A stretch of DNA of 64,000 bases from Actinomadura rayongensis (GTDB taxonomy: Bacteria > Actinomycetota > Actinomycetes > Streptosporangiales > Streptosporangiaceae): contig NZ_WUTW01000008.1 of the NCBI RefSeq assembly GCF_009831215.1, positions 62,001-126,000 of the forward strand. The letters are read 5' to 3'. Shown here one piece after another: positions 1 through 9,171 of the stretch; positions within the stretch are counted from its first letter, which is position 1; the number at the start of each line of letters is the position of its first letter. The notes beneath the pieces were generated by a model. It worked only from the letters and a program-made list of their open reading frames with translations. It did not search any database and was not told where the DNA came from. The position numbers and the translations under genes were made by a program.

Positions 1-1803
1 GTCGACTACACGACCGTCCTGGACCGGATCCAGACGGCGCCGGACCCGGTCCCCGCCCTGTTGCGCGCCCGGATCGACGCCGCGCGCGAGCGGGCGGCGC
101 GCGGCGGCCTGCCCGCCCTGGACGACGGCCTCGCCGAACTCGCGCCCGCCGCCTCCGCGGGCCTCCCCGACGTCGCCGACGGCCGCACGGTCACCGACCC
201 CGTGGACGCCCTGGCCGCCGCGCTGCGCACCGGTCTGCCCGCCGAGCTGACCTTCCCGTTCGGACGGCCCGTGCCCGTCCGGGCGACCCACCCGGTGATG
301 GTCGTCCAGCACGGCGACCGGCTGACCGTCACCGACGACTACCTGCGCCGCGCCCGCGTCTACGGCCCGGACGGCGAACTGCTCGCCGAGTCCGTCCCCG
401 TGCCGTCTTTGTTCCCCGACCGGAGGCCCCCGGCGCGGTACGACGGCCCGCTGTTCTGGCACGACGGGACGGCCCTGCGCGCGTCCTCCTACGACCGGGC
501 GGCGGGCGCGTGGCGCACGCTGCGCGTCGACGGCCTCACCGACGACCGCGACGCGCTGCTCACCCGCGACCCGGACACCGCCGCCCTCGGCCCCGAACCG
601 GCGGCGACCGCCGAGGTGACGTTCCCCGGCGCCGACCGGCCCACGACCGTGCGCGCCGGGGACGGGTGGCTGAGCCTGCACGCCCCGGACGGCACCGCGA
701 CCGTCCGGGTGCCGTTCGGGATCGTCCAGGCCGTCGCGCGGGACGGGGCGCCCGTCCCGCCGCCCGGCTGGTGGCCGCATCTGCGCCCGGTGGACCCGGC
801 CGGGTCGGCCGCGCTGCGCCGGGTCGGCCCCGCCGCCGCGCGGGAGCTGGCCGAGGCGGCCCTGATCGGCCCGCTGGAGGCCGCGCGGCGGCTGGACGCC
901 CTGCTGCCCGAGATCACCGATCCGGGCCTGCGGACGGCCGTCCTGGACCAGGCCGCGCTGGCGGCGCGCTGCCTGCGCCGGAGCGCCGCGCTGGGCCTGC
1001 CGGGCGTCCCGGACCTGCTGGCGCCCGCGCCCGGCCTGCCCGTCCGCCGGTTCACCGGGATCGTCGCGGGCGGACGCGCGCTGGCGGACGCCCTGGAGAA
1101 CGCGATGCGAAGCGAGCCGGGACGCGTCCACGTCACCGACCTCCCCGACCTCGACCGCCGTCCGCTGCCGTTCCTGCGGCTCGGCGCGCTGGCGCTCGGC
1201 ACCGTCTGGCCGTGGGTCACGCCGTACGCGCGCTTCCGCGATCTGGACGAGCTGCGCGCGTGGGCGTCGACCCCGCTCGGCGACGGCACCGGCCGATGGT
1301 CGGAAGTGCGGCTCACGGGACCCGGCGACGGTCACAGTGACGGACACGGCGGCGAGGTGTGGCGCCTGCCGGACTCGGCGCTGGTCATCCTGCGCGGCGA
1401 CCGGCCCGCCGGCGCGCTCCGCTTCACGCCGGACGGCGAGTTCACCGACACCGTCCCGCCGGGCTGGGAGTGGAACGCCTGGCTGCGCCACGGCTGGGGC
1501 TCCCCGGAGGCCGTCGCCGCCCTCGGCCGCCTGCTCGCCGAACGCGGCCCGCTGCCGCCCGACCCGGCCTGGGCGCTGGAGCTGGCCGACCGCGCCGGGA
1601 TGACCCGCGCGGACGCCGCGCACGCCTGCTTCGGCGAACCCGGCGACGTCCCGCCCGAGATCGCCGATTTCGGCCGCCCGACGCTCCGGGCCGGCGTCCG
1701 GACCCGGCTGCGCGAGCTGATGATGCCCGCCGACCCGGCCGTCCTGTGGACCGAAGGACCCGACCTGGAGCGCGCCGCCGCCTGGTTCGCCGCGCGCGGC
1801 TAG
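1..1803 (+). CDS. Uncharacterised protein, 5' end outside the window
   Basis: The frame is open from base 1 to a TAG at 1801-1803, so the gene starts upstream; the first in-window candidate start (TTG at 61) has no convincing ribosome site. About 600 codons are visible. The protein is Ala/Arg/Asp/Pro-rich and looks soluble, with no membrane segment, signal peptide or catalytic motif I recognise. The C-terminal third is rich in Trp. Its stop overlaps the stop of the convergent response regulator (shared CTAG, 1800-1803), so the two transcripts must overlap at their ends. I do not recognise the family. Coding status is supported by length, GC-rich third positions and the tight convergent junction. 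Confidence 0.75.
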   Translation, partial: VDYTTVLDRIQTAPDPVPALLRARIDAARERAARGGLPALDDGLAELAPAASAGLPDVADGRTVTDPVDALAAALRTGLPAELTFPFGRPVPVRATHPVMVVQHGDRLTVTDDYLRRARVYGPDGELLAESVPVPSLFPDRRPPARYDGPLFWHDGTALRASSYDRAAGAWRTLRVDGLTDDRDALLTRDPDTAALGPEPAATAEVTFPGADRPTTVRAGDGWLSLHAPDGTATVRVPFGIVQAVARDGAPVPPPGWWPHLRPVDPAGSAALRRVGPAAARELAEAALIGPLEAARRLDALLPEITDPGLRTAVLDQAALAARCLRRSAALGLPGVPDLLAPAPGLPVRRFTGIVAGGRALADALENAMRSEPGRVHVTDLPDLDRRPLPFLRLGALALGTVWPWVTPYARFRDLDELRAWASTPLGDGTGRWSEVRLTGPGDGHSDGHGGEVWRLPDSALVILRGDRPAGALRFTPDGEFTDTVPPGWEWNAWLRHGWGSPEAVAALGRLLAERGPLPPDPAWALELADRAGMTRADAAHACFGEPGDVPPEIADFGRPTLRAGVRTRLRELMMPADPAVLWTEGPDLERAAAWFAARG

Positions 1804-2459
1804 CCGGGCTCGACGCCCCGCACCAGCAGCGCGACCTGGACGCGGTTGTTCAGCTCCAGCTTGGCGAGGATGCGCGACACGTGCGCCTTGACCGTCGCGA
1901 CGCTCAGCGACAGCTCCCGCGCGATCTCGCCGTTGGTGCGGCCGAGCCCGACCAGGTCGGCGACGGCCCGCTCGCCGTCGGTGAGCCGGCCGAGCAGCGC
2001 CGTCGCGCGGTCGCGGCGCGGGTCGGCGCCGGTGTCGGCGACGTAGGTCATCATGCGGCGCAGCACGTCCGGCGACAGCATCGGCTCCCCGGCGGCGACG
2101 CGGCGGACGGCCTGGAGGATCTCCTCCGGCGGCGTGTCCTTCAGCAGGAACCCGCCCGCGCCCGCGCGCAGCGCCCCGACGATGTGGTCGTCGGTGTCGA
2201 ACGTGGTCAGGATGATGATCTCCGGCGGCTCGGCGCGGGACCGCAGCCGCTCGGTCGCGGCGAGCCCGTCCAGCCGGGGCATCCGGATGTCCATGAGGAC
2301 GACGTCGGGCCGGTGCCGGTTGACGGCCGGGATGACCTCGGCGCCGTCCCCGACGCTGTCCACGACCGTCATGTCCCCGGCGCCGGACAGGATCATCGAG
2401 AGCCCCGTCCGCACGAGGGCGTCGTCGTCCACGATGAGCACGCGGAGGGGAGTGTCCAC
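1800..2459 (-). CDS. LuxR/NarL-family response regulator (orphan)
   Basis: 219 aa DNA-binding response regulator. The N-terminal receiver has the acidic pocket D11-D13, phospho-acceptor D57 (in LMDIRMP), the T85/T86 switch and K107 (in LLKD). The C-terminal LuxR-type helix-turn-helix (about residues 150-215) contains TNGEIARELSLSVATVKAHV. The start is the GTG at 2459, preceded by an AGGGTGA-like site. Such regulators normally pair with a histidine kinase, but none lies next to it: the upstream neighbour is an L,D-transpeptidase and the downstream gene is convergent. The input signal is therefore unknown. Cell-envelope control is possible from the neighbour, but that is only inference. Confidence 0.93.
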   Translation of the reverse strand: MDTPLRVLIVDDDALVRTGLSMILSGAGDMTVVDSVGDGAEVIPAVNRHRPDVVLMDIRMPRLDGLAATERLRSRAEPPEIIILTTFDTDDHIVGALRAGAGGFLLKDTPPEEILQAVRRVAAGEPMLSPDVLRRMMTYVADTGADPRRDRATALLGRLTDGERAVADLVGLGRTNGEIARELSLSVATVKAHVSRILAKLELNNRVQVALLVRGVEPG

Positions 2460-2474
2460 GCGATCACCCTAAGG

Positions 2475-2505
2475 GTCCGGCCGGGCCCGCGCGGCCCGGC
2501 CGGAC
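2475..2505 (-). terminator. Hairpin downstream of the L,D-transpeptidase gene
   Basis: A perfect 13-bp inverted repeat (arms 2475-2487 and 2493-2505, 5-base loop) starts 8 bases beyond the transpeptidase stop. It has no U-tract, which is common for actinobacterial terminators. It also lies just upstream of the response-regulator start, so it could affect that promoter. Confidence 0.55.
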
Positions 2506-2512
2506 ACCGGGT

Positions 2513-3706
2513 TCAGAGCTTGGCGCCCGTCACGGACTTCCCGAGCGCGCTGCCCGCCAGCCAGTCCTGCCAGGACTTGGCCCACGGCGTCGGCCCGTTG
2601 CCGAACCGCAGTTTGCGGGTCGTTCCGCTGATCTGGATGATGTCGCCCCGGTTGGTGAAGTTGTAGAACCACTTCGCGTCGGTCGGGGACGCGTTCACGC
2701 ACCCGTGGCTGACGTTCGCGTTGCCCTGCGAGCCGACCGACCACGGCGCGGCGTGGACGAACGTCCCGCTGTAGGTGAGGCGGACGTTCCAGTCGGTCGG
2801 CGTCCGGTACGCGCCGGGGTCGCCGGTGGTGGCCGAGTCCATGACCATGTGCGGCGTCTTCTCCTGCGCGATCATCGTGCCGGAGTAGCTGTCGTCGCCG
2901 GGCTTGCCGAGGCTCACCTTCATCGTCCGGACGGTCGAGCCGCCCGACGTCACGACGGCCTCGTGCGCGTTGGCGTCCACCTTGGTGATGTGCCGGGGGC
3001 CGACGGTGAAGGTCAGCGTCCGGTCCTTCGTGCCGTACACGCCGTCGGCGATCTTCAGCCCGGCCAGGTGCGCGACGATCCGGACCTTCTGGCCGCTCGG
3101 CCAGTACGTCCGGGGCCGGAAGTCGACCTCCCGGTCGCTGATCCAGCTCCACGCGCCCTCCACGGGCGTGGACATCCGGACCTCCAGCGACCGCTCGACC
3201 GCCGCGCGCGCCTCCTTCGTCGCCACCGAGCGCGACAGCAGGAGCTGCACCGGCATCCCGACGCCGACCGTCTCGCCGTCCAGCGGCGACATGCCGCTCT
3301 CCAGCTTCTTCGCCGGCTTCAGCGTCGTGAACGTGGACGTCGCCGTGACGGGCTTGCCGCCCGCGTCGCCCTTGGCCGTCACGGTGTAGGTGGTGGACGG
3401 CTTGAGCCCCCACGTCGTCCGCCACGTCTTCCCGTCGGCGGCGAGCGTCCCGGCCGCTCTGCCGCCCTTGGCGTCGGTGACGGTCACCTCGGTGAGCCGT
3501 CCCGCCTTCGCCTGGACGGTCACCGGCTGGTCCGGTTGGACCTGCTGCGTCCCGTTCGCCGGGGTGATCGCGGGCGGCGGCGCCTCGGCGGCCTTCACCG
3601 CGCCGCCGCTCGTCCCGCCGCCGTCCCCCGACGAGCACCCGGCGGCTCCCAGCACGACCGCTGCGGCGATGACCGCGCCCGCCGTGACCGCCTGACCCCT
3701 CTGCAC
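2513..3706 (-). CDS. L,D-transpeptidase lipoprotein with Ig-like domains
   Basis: 397 aa. The GTG at 3706 has a strong GAGGAGGC site and gives a lipoprotein signal peptide with a lipobox ending at C24 (LGAAGC). The mature part has a Ser/Gly-rich linker, then Ig-like beta domains (about residues 45-250) and a C-terminal YkuD catalytic domain. The active-site motif SHGCVN carries the nucleophilic Cys. Enzymes of this class form 3-3 cross-links between meso-diaminopimelate residues in peptidoglycan, outside the membrane, and use carbapenem-sensitive cysteine chemistry. The architecture matches the LdtMt2 type of mycobacteria. It is monocistronic, with a hairpin after its stop. Confidence 0.93.
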   Translation of the reverse strand: MQRGQAVTAGAVIAAAVVLGAAGCSSGDGGGTSGGAVKAAEAPPPAITPANGTQQVQPDQPVTVQAKAGRLTEVTVTDAKGGRAAGTLAADGKTWRTTWGLKPSTTYTVTAKGDAGGKPVTATSTFTTLKPAKKLESGMSPLDGETVGVGMPVQLLLSRSVATKEARAAVERSLEVRMSTPVEGAWSWISDREVDFRPRTYWPSGQKVRIVAHLAGLKIADGVYGTKDRTLTFTVGPRHITKVDANAHEAVVTSGGSTVRTMKVSLGKPGDDSYSGTMIAQEKTPHMVMDSATTGDPGAYRTPTDWNVRLTYSGTFVHAAPWSVGSQGNANVSHGCVNASPTDAKWFYNFTNRGDIIQISGTTRKLRFGNGPTPWAKSWQDWLAGSALGKSVTGAKL

Positions 3707-3801
3707 GCTTGCCTCCTCGCGGATCCCGCCCACGGGGATTCCCCCGCCCGCCAGGGTATGCGGCGAACGGGGGAGCGCGTCCCCGGGTCGGGGAACCGGG
3801 A

Positions 3802-4545
3802 TCAGGCGCGCGGCGCCTCGGCGGCCGCCGCCGCGTCGAGGAGGAACAGCGTGCGGTGCCGTCCGCGCGCCCCGGCGGCGGGCGCCTCGGCCGGGTCCGC
3901 GCCCGACAGCGACCGGCCGACGGCTTCGGCCTTGCCCGCGCCCGCCGCGAGCACCCACACCTCGCGCGCGGCCCGCAGCACCGGGAACGTCAGCGAGATC
4001 CGGGTCGGCGGCGGCTTGGGGGAGTCGCGGACGGCCGTGGCGACGCCCTCGTCGCGCAGCGCCTCGTTTCCGGGGAACAGGGACGCCACGTGCGCGTCCG
4101 GGCCGATCCCGAGCAGCAGCACGTCGAACGACGGCACGAGGCCGTCGCTCCCGCGCAGTTCGGCCGCGTACCGGGCCGCCGCCTTGTCGACGTCGTCGCC
4201 GTCCGGGCCGTCGGTCGCGGGCATCGGGTGGACGCGCGCCGGATCCAGCGGGACGTGGTCCAGCAGCGCCGCCCGCGCGCCCGTCTCGTTGCGCTCGGGG
4301 TCGCCGGACGGCAGGAACCGCTCGTCGCCCCACCACACGTCCAGCCGTCCCCAGTCGATCGCGTCGCGGGCGGGGGAGCGCTCCAAAGCCGCGAGCACGG
4401 ACGTCCCGACGCCGCCGCCGGTGAGCACCACCGACGCCGAGCCCCGCGTGGCCTGCGCGTCGGTGAGGGCCGCCACCAGCCGTGCCGCGACCGCCGCCGC
4501 GAGCACGTCCGCGTCCGGATGGACGACTACTTCAACTTCGGTCAC
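3802..4545 (-). CDS. pgl: 6-phosphogluconolactonase
   Basis: 247 aa. Hydrolyses 6-phosphogluconolactone to 6-phosphogluconate, the second oxidative pentose-phosphate step. Family motifs include the glycine-rich TGGGVG segment and WWGDERF near residue 70, and GIGPDAHVASLFPG near residue 140. The start is the GTG at 4545, which overlaps the TGA of opcA as GTGA, so the two are translationally coupled. It is the last gene of the zwf-opcA-pgl run. Length and neighbourhood match the usual actinobacterial arrangement. Confidence 0.96.
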   Translation of the reverse strand: MTEVEVVVHPDADVLAAAVAARLVAALTDAQATRGSASVVLTGGGVGTSVLAALERSPARDAIDWGRLDVWWGDERFLPSGDPERNETGARAALLDHVPLDPARVHPMPATDGPDGDDVDKAAARYAAELRGSDGLVPSFDVLLLGIGPDAHVASLFPGNEALRDEGVATAVRDSPKPPPTRISLTFPVLRAAREVWVLAAGAGKAEAVGRSLSGADPAEAPAAGARGRHRTLFLLDAAAAAEAPRA

Positions 4546-5570
4546 GCCTCGTCCGCCTTCTTGGTGCTGCGGGGCGTCGCGCGCTTGCCCGGACGCTCGG
4601 ACTGGGCGCGGGCGGCCTCCTCGGTGCGGCCGATCGGCGGCGTCTTGGTCTCGGCGGCGGCCGACAGGTCCTTGGCGAACCGCTCGGCGGCCTCCTGGTA
4701 CGGCTCGTCGGGGTCGAGCCGCCGCAGCTCCTCGGCCAGCAGGTCCGACATCGGGCGCCGCAGCAGCGACACCCGCCGGTCCGGCTGGCCGGGACGGGCG
4801 AGCGTGGCGACGCGGCCGTCCGGACGGGACACCACGAGGTCCCCGCCGGTCGTCGTCAGCGTCACGCCGGTGATGCCCGGGCCGTCGGACACCTCGCGCA
4901 GGATGTCCACGCCGAGCCGCACCGACAGCCACGACGCCAGCAGCTCCGCGCTCGGGCTGTCCGGCTCGGCCGACACCGAGCCGCCGGTGACGGGGTCGTG
5001 GTCCTGGTCGAGGATCGAGGCGAGCAGCGTCCGCCACGTCGTGATGCGCGTCCAGGAGAAGTCGGTGTCGCCCGGCCGGTAGCCCTCGGCGAGCCGCGCG
5101 AGCGTGCCGAGCCGGTCGCGCGCCGCGTAGGCGTCGGTGACGCGCCGCGACGCGAGCCGGCCGAGCGGGTCCAGCGCGGGCGCCTTCGGCACCTTGCCGC
5201 CCGGCCACCACGTCACGACCGGCGTGTCCGGCATGAGCAGCGGCACGACGACCGAGTCGGCGTGCTCGGCGAGCGGCCCGTACATGCGCAGCAGGACGGT
5301 CTCGCCCGGCCCGGTCTCGCCCATGCGGATCTCGGCGTCCAGCCGCGACGAGCTGCCGCGCGCGTCGCGGGAGATGACGGTCAGGACCCGGCAGGGGTGC
5401 TCGCGCGCCGCCTCGGTCGCCGCCCGCACCGCGTCGTACTGCGCCGACTCGTCGGTGACGATGATCAGCGTCAGCACCATCCCGACGGCGGGGCCGCCCA
5501 TGAGGTGCCGGGCCTGGGTCAGCGCGTCCTGGATCGCCCGGGTCGTCGTCCCGGTGAGGTCGATGTTCAT
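4542..5570 (-). CDS. opcA: Glucose-6-phosphate dehydrogenase assembly protein OpcA
   Basis: 342 aa. OpcA is needed for full activity of glucose-6-phosphate dehydrogenase in cyanobacteria and actinobacteria, probably by promoting oligomer assembly or redox tuning; it has no known catalytic role. The sequence is collinear with the family, from the N-terminal TRAIQDAL region through the TWWPGG segment. It starts with ATG at 5570, two bases beyond the zwf stop, and overlaps pgl by 4 bp. Constant pairing with zwf supports the call. Confidence 0.95.
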   Translation of the reverse strand: MNIDLTGTTTRAIQDALTQARHLMGGPAVGMVLTLIIVTDESAQYDAVRAATEAAREHPCRVLTVISRDARGSSSRLDAEIRMGETGPGETVLLRMYGPLAEHADSVVVPLLMPDTPVVTWWPGGKVPKAPALDPLGRLASRRVTDAYAARDRLGTLARLAEGYRPGDTDFSWTRITTWRTLLASILDQDHDPVTGGSVSAEPDSPSAELLASWLSVRLGVDILREVSDGPGITGVTLTTTGGDLVVSRPDGRVATLARPGQPDRRVSLLRRPMSDLLAEELRRLDPDEPYQEAAERFAKDLSAAAETKTPPIGRTEEAARAQSERPGKRATPRSTKKADEA

Positions 5571-5572
5571 TC

Positions 5573-7102
5573 TTAGAGTCGCCTCCAAGCGCGCCCGTCG
5601 CGCGCCATCAGTTCGTCGGCGCTGTCGGGGCCGTAGCCCCCGGAACGGTACTGGTCGACGTGCCCGCGCCCGGCCCAGAACTCGGTGATCGGGTCGAGGA
5701 TCTGCCAGGACAGCTCGACCTCCTCCTGCCGGGGGAACAGCGGGGGGTCGCCGATGAGGACGTCCAGCAGCAGCCGCTCGTACGCCTCCGGCGAGGACTC
5801 GGTGAACGACTCCCCGTAGGCGAAGTCCATGTTCACGTCCCTTATCTCCATGGACGTGCCCGGCACCTTGGACCCGAACCGGACGGTGATGCCCTCGTCC
5901 GGCTGGACGCGCATCACCAGCGCGTTCTGCCCCAGCTCCTCGGTGTCGGTGTGCGAGAACGGCTGGTGCGGGGCCTTCTGGAACACCATCGCGACCTCGG
6001 TCACGCGGCGGCTGAGGCGCTTGCCCGTCCGCAGGTAGAACGGGACGCCCGCCCACCGCCGGTTCTCGATCTCCAGCTTGACCGCCGCGTAGGTCTCGGT
6101 GCGCGACGACGCGGGGATCCCGTCCTCCTCCAGGTACCCCTTGACGTTGCGCCCGCCCTGCCAGCCCGCCGCGTACTGCCCGCGCGCCGTGCTGAGCGCG
6201 AGGTCGCCGGGGACGCGCACCGAGGACAGGATCTTCGCCTTCTCCGCGCGGACGGCCTCGGCGCTGAACGACGTCGGCTCCTCCATCGCCGTCAGCGCGA
6301 GCAGTTGCAGCAGGTGGTTCTGGATGACGTCGCGCGCCGCGCCGATCCCGTCGTAGTAGCCCGCGCGCCCGCCGATGCCGATGTCCTCGGCCATCGTGAT
6401 CTGCACGTGGTCGACGAACCCGCGGTTCCAGATCGGCTCGAACATCGTGTTCGCGAACCGCAGCGCGAGGATGTTCTGGACGGTCTCCTTGCCGAGGTAG
6501 TGGTCGATCCGGAAGATCGACTCCTCGGGGAACACCCGGTGGACGGTCGCGTTCAGCTCCTGCGCGCTCGCCAGGTCGTGCCCGAACGGCTTCTCGATCA
6601 CGACCCGGCGGAACCCGCCCGAGCCGTCGCTGTTGGCGAGGCCGCTGTTGCGGAGCTGCTCGACGACCTCGGGGAAGAACTTCGGCGGGATCGACAGGTA
6701 GAACGCGTAGTTGCCGCCCGTGCCGCGGCTCTCGTCCAGCTCCTTCACGGCCATCGACAGCGCCTCGAACGCGCCCGGGTCGCCGAACTCGCCGGGGACG
6801 AAGTGCATCCCCTCGGCCAGGTGCTCCCAGACGTCCTCGCGGAACGGCGTCCGGGCGTGCTGCTTGACGGCCTCGTAGGCGATCTGGCGGAAGTCCTGGT
6901 GGTCCCAGTCGCGCCGCGCGAACCCCACCAGCGAGAAGCCCGGGGGGAGGAGGCCGCGGTTGGACAGGTCGTAGATGGCCGGGAGGAGCTTCTTGCGCGA
7001 CAGGTCCCCGGTGACCCCGAAGAGGACCAGCACGCTCGGCCCCGCGACCCGGGGCAGCCGTTTGTCCCGGGGATCCCGGAGCGGATTGGGTGTGGTGGTC
7101 AC
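5573..7102 (-). CDS. zwf: Glucose-6-phosphate 1-dehydrogenase
   Basis: 509 aa. Oxidises glucose-6-phosphate with NADP+ to 6-phosphogluconolactone, the entry to the oxidative pentose-phosphate pathway. The N-terminal Rossmann motif GVTGDLSRKK and the substrate-binding motif RIDHYLGKE are intact. The GTG at 7102 is chosen because it follows an AGAGGGGG site and places the Rossmann motif about 25 residues in. Length is normal. A 265-bp leader with two small inverted repeats separates it from pgi, so it may have its own promoter although pgi lies upstream on the same strand. Confidence 0.97.
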   Translation of the reverse strand: MTTTPNPLRDPRDKRLPRVAGPSVLVLFGVTGDLSRKKLLPAIYDLSNRGLLPPGFSLVGFARRDWDHQDFRQIAYEAVKQHARTPFREDVWEHLAEGMHFVPGEFGDPGAFEALSMAVKELDESRGTGGNYAFYLSIPPKFFPEVVEQLRNSGLANSDGSGGFRRVVIEKPFGHDLASAQELNATVHRVFPEESIFRIDHYLGKETVQNILALRFANTMFEPIWNRGFVDHVQITMAEDIGIGGRAGYYDGIGAARDVIQNHLLQLLALTAMEEPTSFSAEAVRAEKAKILSSVRVPGDLALSTARGQYAAGWQGGRNVKGYLEEDGIPASSRTETYAAVKLEIENRRWAGVPFYLRTGKRLSRRVTEVAMVFQKAPHQPFSHTDTEELGQNALVMRVQPDEGITVRFGSKVPGTSMEIRDVNMDFAYGESFTESSPEAYERLLLDVLIGDPPLFPRQEEVELSWQILDPITEFWAGRGHVDQYRSGGYGPDSADELMARDGRAWRRL

Positions 7103-7139
7103 GTGGGCGCCCCCTCTTCTCGCACTCTTGGCCCTAGGC

Positions 7140-7300
7140 GTGGGCGTCTCGCGCCCACTCTTGCAACTTCGCCGTCCTCGCGCCCGCCCGCCGGAACGGT
7201 CGGCCGCGAGCGCCGGCCCGCCCGGACCGGGACCACGCCCCTCTCGGGTCGATCCTTCCCGATGGCCGGGCAACGGCAATCCCAACCCCGTGTCACGGGG
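7140..7300. repeat. Two small inverted repeats in the pgi-zwf gap
   Basis: The 265-bp gap between pgi and zwf holds a hairpin GTGGGCG-N5-CGCCCAC (7140-7158) and a 15-bp palindrome CCCCGTGTCACGGGG (7286-7300). The first could be a leader hairpin in zwf mRNA. The second has the shape of a dimeric repressor site near the end of pgi. Neither is assigned to a known regulator. Confidence 0.35.
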
Positions 7301-7367
7301 CGGACAGCGGGTCGGCGGCCTACCCGCCGTGACCCCGCGTACACCGGGCGCCGTTTCACGACCCGCT

Positions 7368-9017
7368 TCACGACAGCGCCACGGCGGCGGCGCGGGCCGC
7401 GGCGGCGAGCCGTCCGGCCCCGGCCACCGGGTCGCGCAGGTGCAGGTGGACGACCGGGAGCCCCCGCTGCCGCAGCGCGCGCGCCTCCGCGACGCCCCGC
7501 GTGAACTGCAGCGTCGCCAGGCTGTACGGACGGCCGGGGACCGCCGGGTCGCCGAGCGGGTCGCCCGCGGGCGCCTCGCCGGTGACGACGAGGAACGCGC
7601 CCGTCCCCGGACCCTCCTGGTGGACGGCCCCGGTCGCGTGCAGGTAGCCCGGCCCCGGCCCGTAGGCGACGGGACGCCGCGCCCCGCGCGCCAGCGACGG
7701 CGCCAGGTACCGGCCGGAGAACTCGCCGGACAGATAGCTCGCCACGGCGAGGTACCCGGTGCCGGGCACGCGGTCCAGCAGCGCGGTGAGCACCGACTCC
7801 AGGTCCGAGCCGCCGCGCCAGGCCAGGTCGGTGTGGATCTCGATGTCGCCGTCCACCGCCACCGGCCGCCCGATGATGGGCCGCCCGCCGGCCGCCTCCT
7901 GGAGCATCGTCGCGGCCTGGTCCTCGGCGTCCTGCGCGGACGCGCCGCCCGCCTCGAACGGGTTCACGCCGAGCAGCCAGCCCGTGATGGCCGTCGCGTA
8001 CTCCCAGACGAGGAACTGCGCGCCCACGGGACCCCACACCGAGGTGTCGTCGTCCTCGCCCGCCGCGCCCGCCGGGTTGATCGCGACGGCGTGCAGGTCG
8101 GGGTAGGCGCGCGGCACGCCGGGCGGCTCGAACGTCACGATGCCCCGGCCGCGCTTGCCCGTCCCGACCGCGAGCAGCTGCGCGATCCACGCGGTGAGCG
8201 GGCCCGGGCCGCCGCGCTCGCGCAGCAGCAGCTTGTCGCGGGCGAGGCCCTCGGGCCCCTGCTGGGCGCAGCCGCCGAGGATCGCGCCGAGCAGCAGGCC
8301 CGGGTTGTCCTCGGTGCGCGACAGGGACGGCACGACGTCGGCGGCCTCGTCCAGCAGCGTCGCCGCGTCCGCCCCGGCCAGCACCGCCGGGACGAGCCCG
8401 TACGCCGACAGCGCGCCGAAGTGCCCCGGCAGGTACGGGTCGGTGAGCCCGATGCGGTAGCCGCACTGCCGCGCGAAGCCGTGCAGCGGGCTGCCGTGGT
8501 CGGTGACGACGAGGAACCGCGCCGCGATCTCCTTCTCCGACAGACCTTGCTCGCGGAACGCGGCGGTCAGGATGCGCCGGTAGGCGTCGCCCTCCAGCGA
8601 GACGCCCGACTTGCTGGCGAGGACGACGAGCGTCCGGTCCAGCCGCTCCAGCGTGAAGCCGAGCCCGGCGGTGTCGCCGCCGTCCAGCACGGTCAGCTCG
8701 CCGCCGGCCCCGGGCGGGCGCGCCGCGACGATCGCCTGCGCGGCGAGCGCCTCGGCCCCGACCGCGATGAGCACCACATGGTCGAGCCCGGACGCGCGGG
8801 CGTCGGCGACGAGACCCTCCACCTGCGCCAGCAGGCCGCGCGACGCCGACGGCAGGTCGAGCCAGCCGAGCCTGCTGTGGTCGACCGCGCGCCGCCCCCA
8901 CAGCCGCGGGTCCTTGGCGGCGAGCGAACCGGGCACGCCGCAGCTCACCAGGTAGTCGCGCGCCTTCAGGGCGGCGTGCAGCACGTCGCCGCGCGTCAGT
9001 ACGTCGAATCCGGGCAC
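7368..9017 (-). CDS. pgi: Glucose-6-phosphate isomerase
   Basis: 549 aa. Interconverts glucose-6-phosphate and fructose-6-phosphate, linking glycolysis with the zwf branch. Sugar-isomerase (SIS) folds are visible around residues 110-330 (LASKSGVSLEG; FLVVTDHGSPL). I place the start at the GTG 9017 because AGGAGG lies 4 bases upstream; an ATG at 9035 would add six residues and has no ribosome site. Location between tal and zwf fits the actinobacterial tkt-tal-pgi-zwf cluster. The product is divergent from E. coli Pgi but matches the streptomycete type in size. Confidence 0.9.
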   Translation of the reverse strand: MPGFDVLTRGDVLHAALKARDYLVSCGVPGSLAAKDPRLWGRRAVDHSRLGWLDLPSASRGLLAQVEGLVADARASGLDHVVLIAVGAEALAAQAIVAARPPGAGGELTVLDGGDTAGLGFTLERLDRTLVVLASKSGVSLEGDAYRRILTAAFREQGLSEKEIAARFLVVTDHGSPLHGFARQCGYRIGLTDPYLPGHFGALSAYGLVPAVLAGADAATLLDEAADVVPSLSRTEDNPGLLLGAILGGCAQQGPEGLARDKLLLRERGGPGPLTAWIAQLLAVGTGKRGRGIVTFEPPGVPRAYPDLHAVAINPAGAAGEDDDTSVWGPVGAQFLVWEYATAITGWLLGVNPFEAGGASAQDAEDQAATMLQEAAGGRPIIGRPVAVDGDIEIHTDLAWRGGSDLESVLTALLDRVPGTGYLAVASYLSGEFSGRYLAPSLARGARRPVAYGPGPGYLHATGAVHQEGPGTGAFLVVTGEAPAGDPLGDPAVPGRPYSLATLQFTRGVAEARALRQRGLPVVHLHLRDPVAGAGRLAAAARAAAVALS

Positions 9018-9129
9018 CGTTCCTCCTGCCCCCATCGTTCCAGGAGAGAAGCGGCATCCGCGACCCAGTGCGCGATCTTCTGGAAACAGGGCGTAGGGCC
9101 CGTGGGCGCGGGCCCGCGGGGACGCCGAA

Positions 9130-9159
9130 GGCGGGACGGCCGCATCCGACCGTCCCGCC
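9130..9159 (-). terminator. Hairpin between tal and pgi
   Basis: Perfect 10-bp arms, GGCGGGACGG (9130-9139) and CCGTCCCGCC (9150-9159), with a 10-base loop, start 12 bases past the tal stop. It probably ends or reduces tkt-tal transcription before pgi. Confidence 0.55.
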
Positions 9160-9171
9160 TCCGACCGAACG

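Noticed and set aside
489-1340. Overlapping open frames on both strands inside the first gene
   Set aside because: Arg/Ser- or Arg/Pro-rich shadow products without start signals.
5660-7504. Long plus-strand open frame (over 600 codons) across zwf and its upstream region
   Set aside because: Mirror frame of a GC-rich gene: Arg/Val/Ala-rich low-complexity product, no ribosome site, and it is antisense to zwf with clear motifs.
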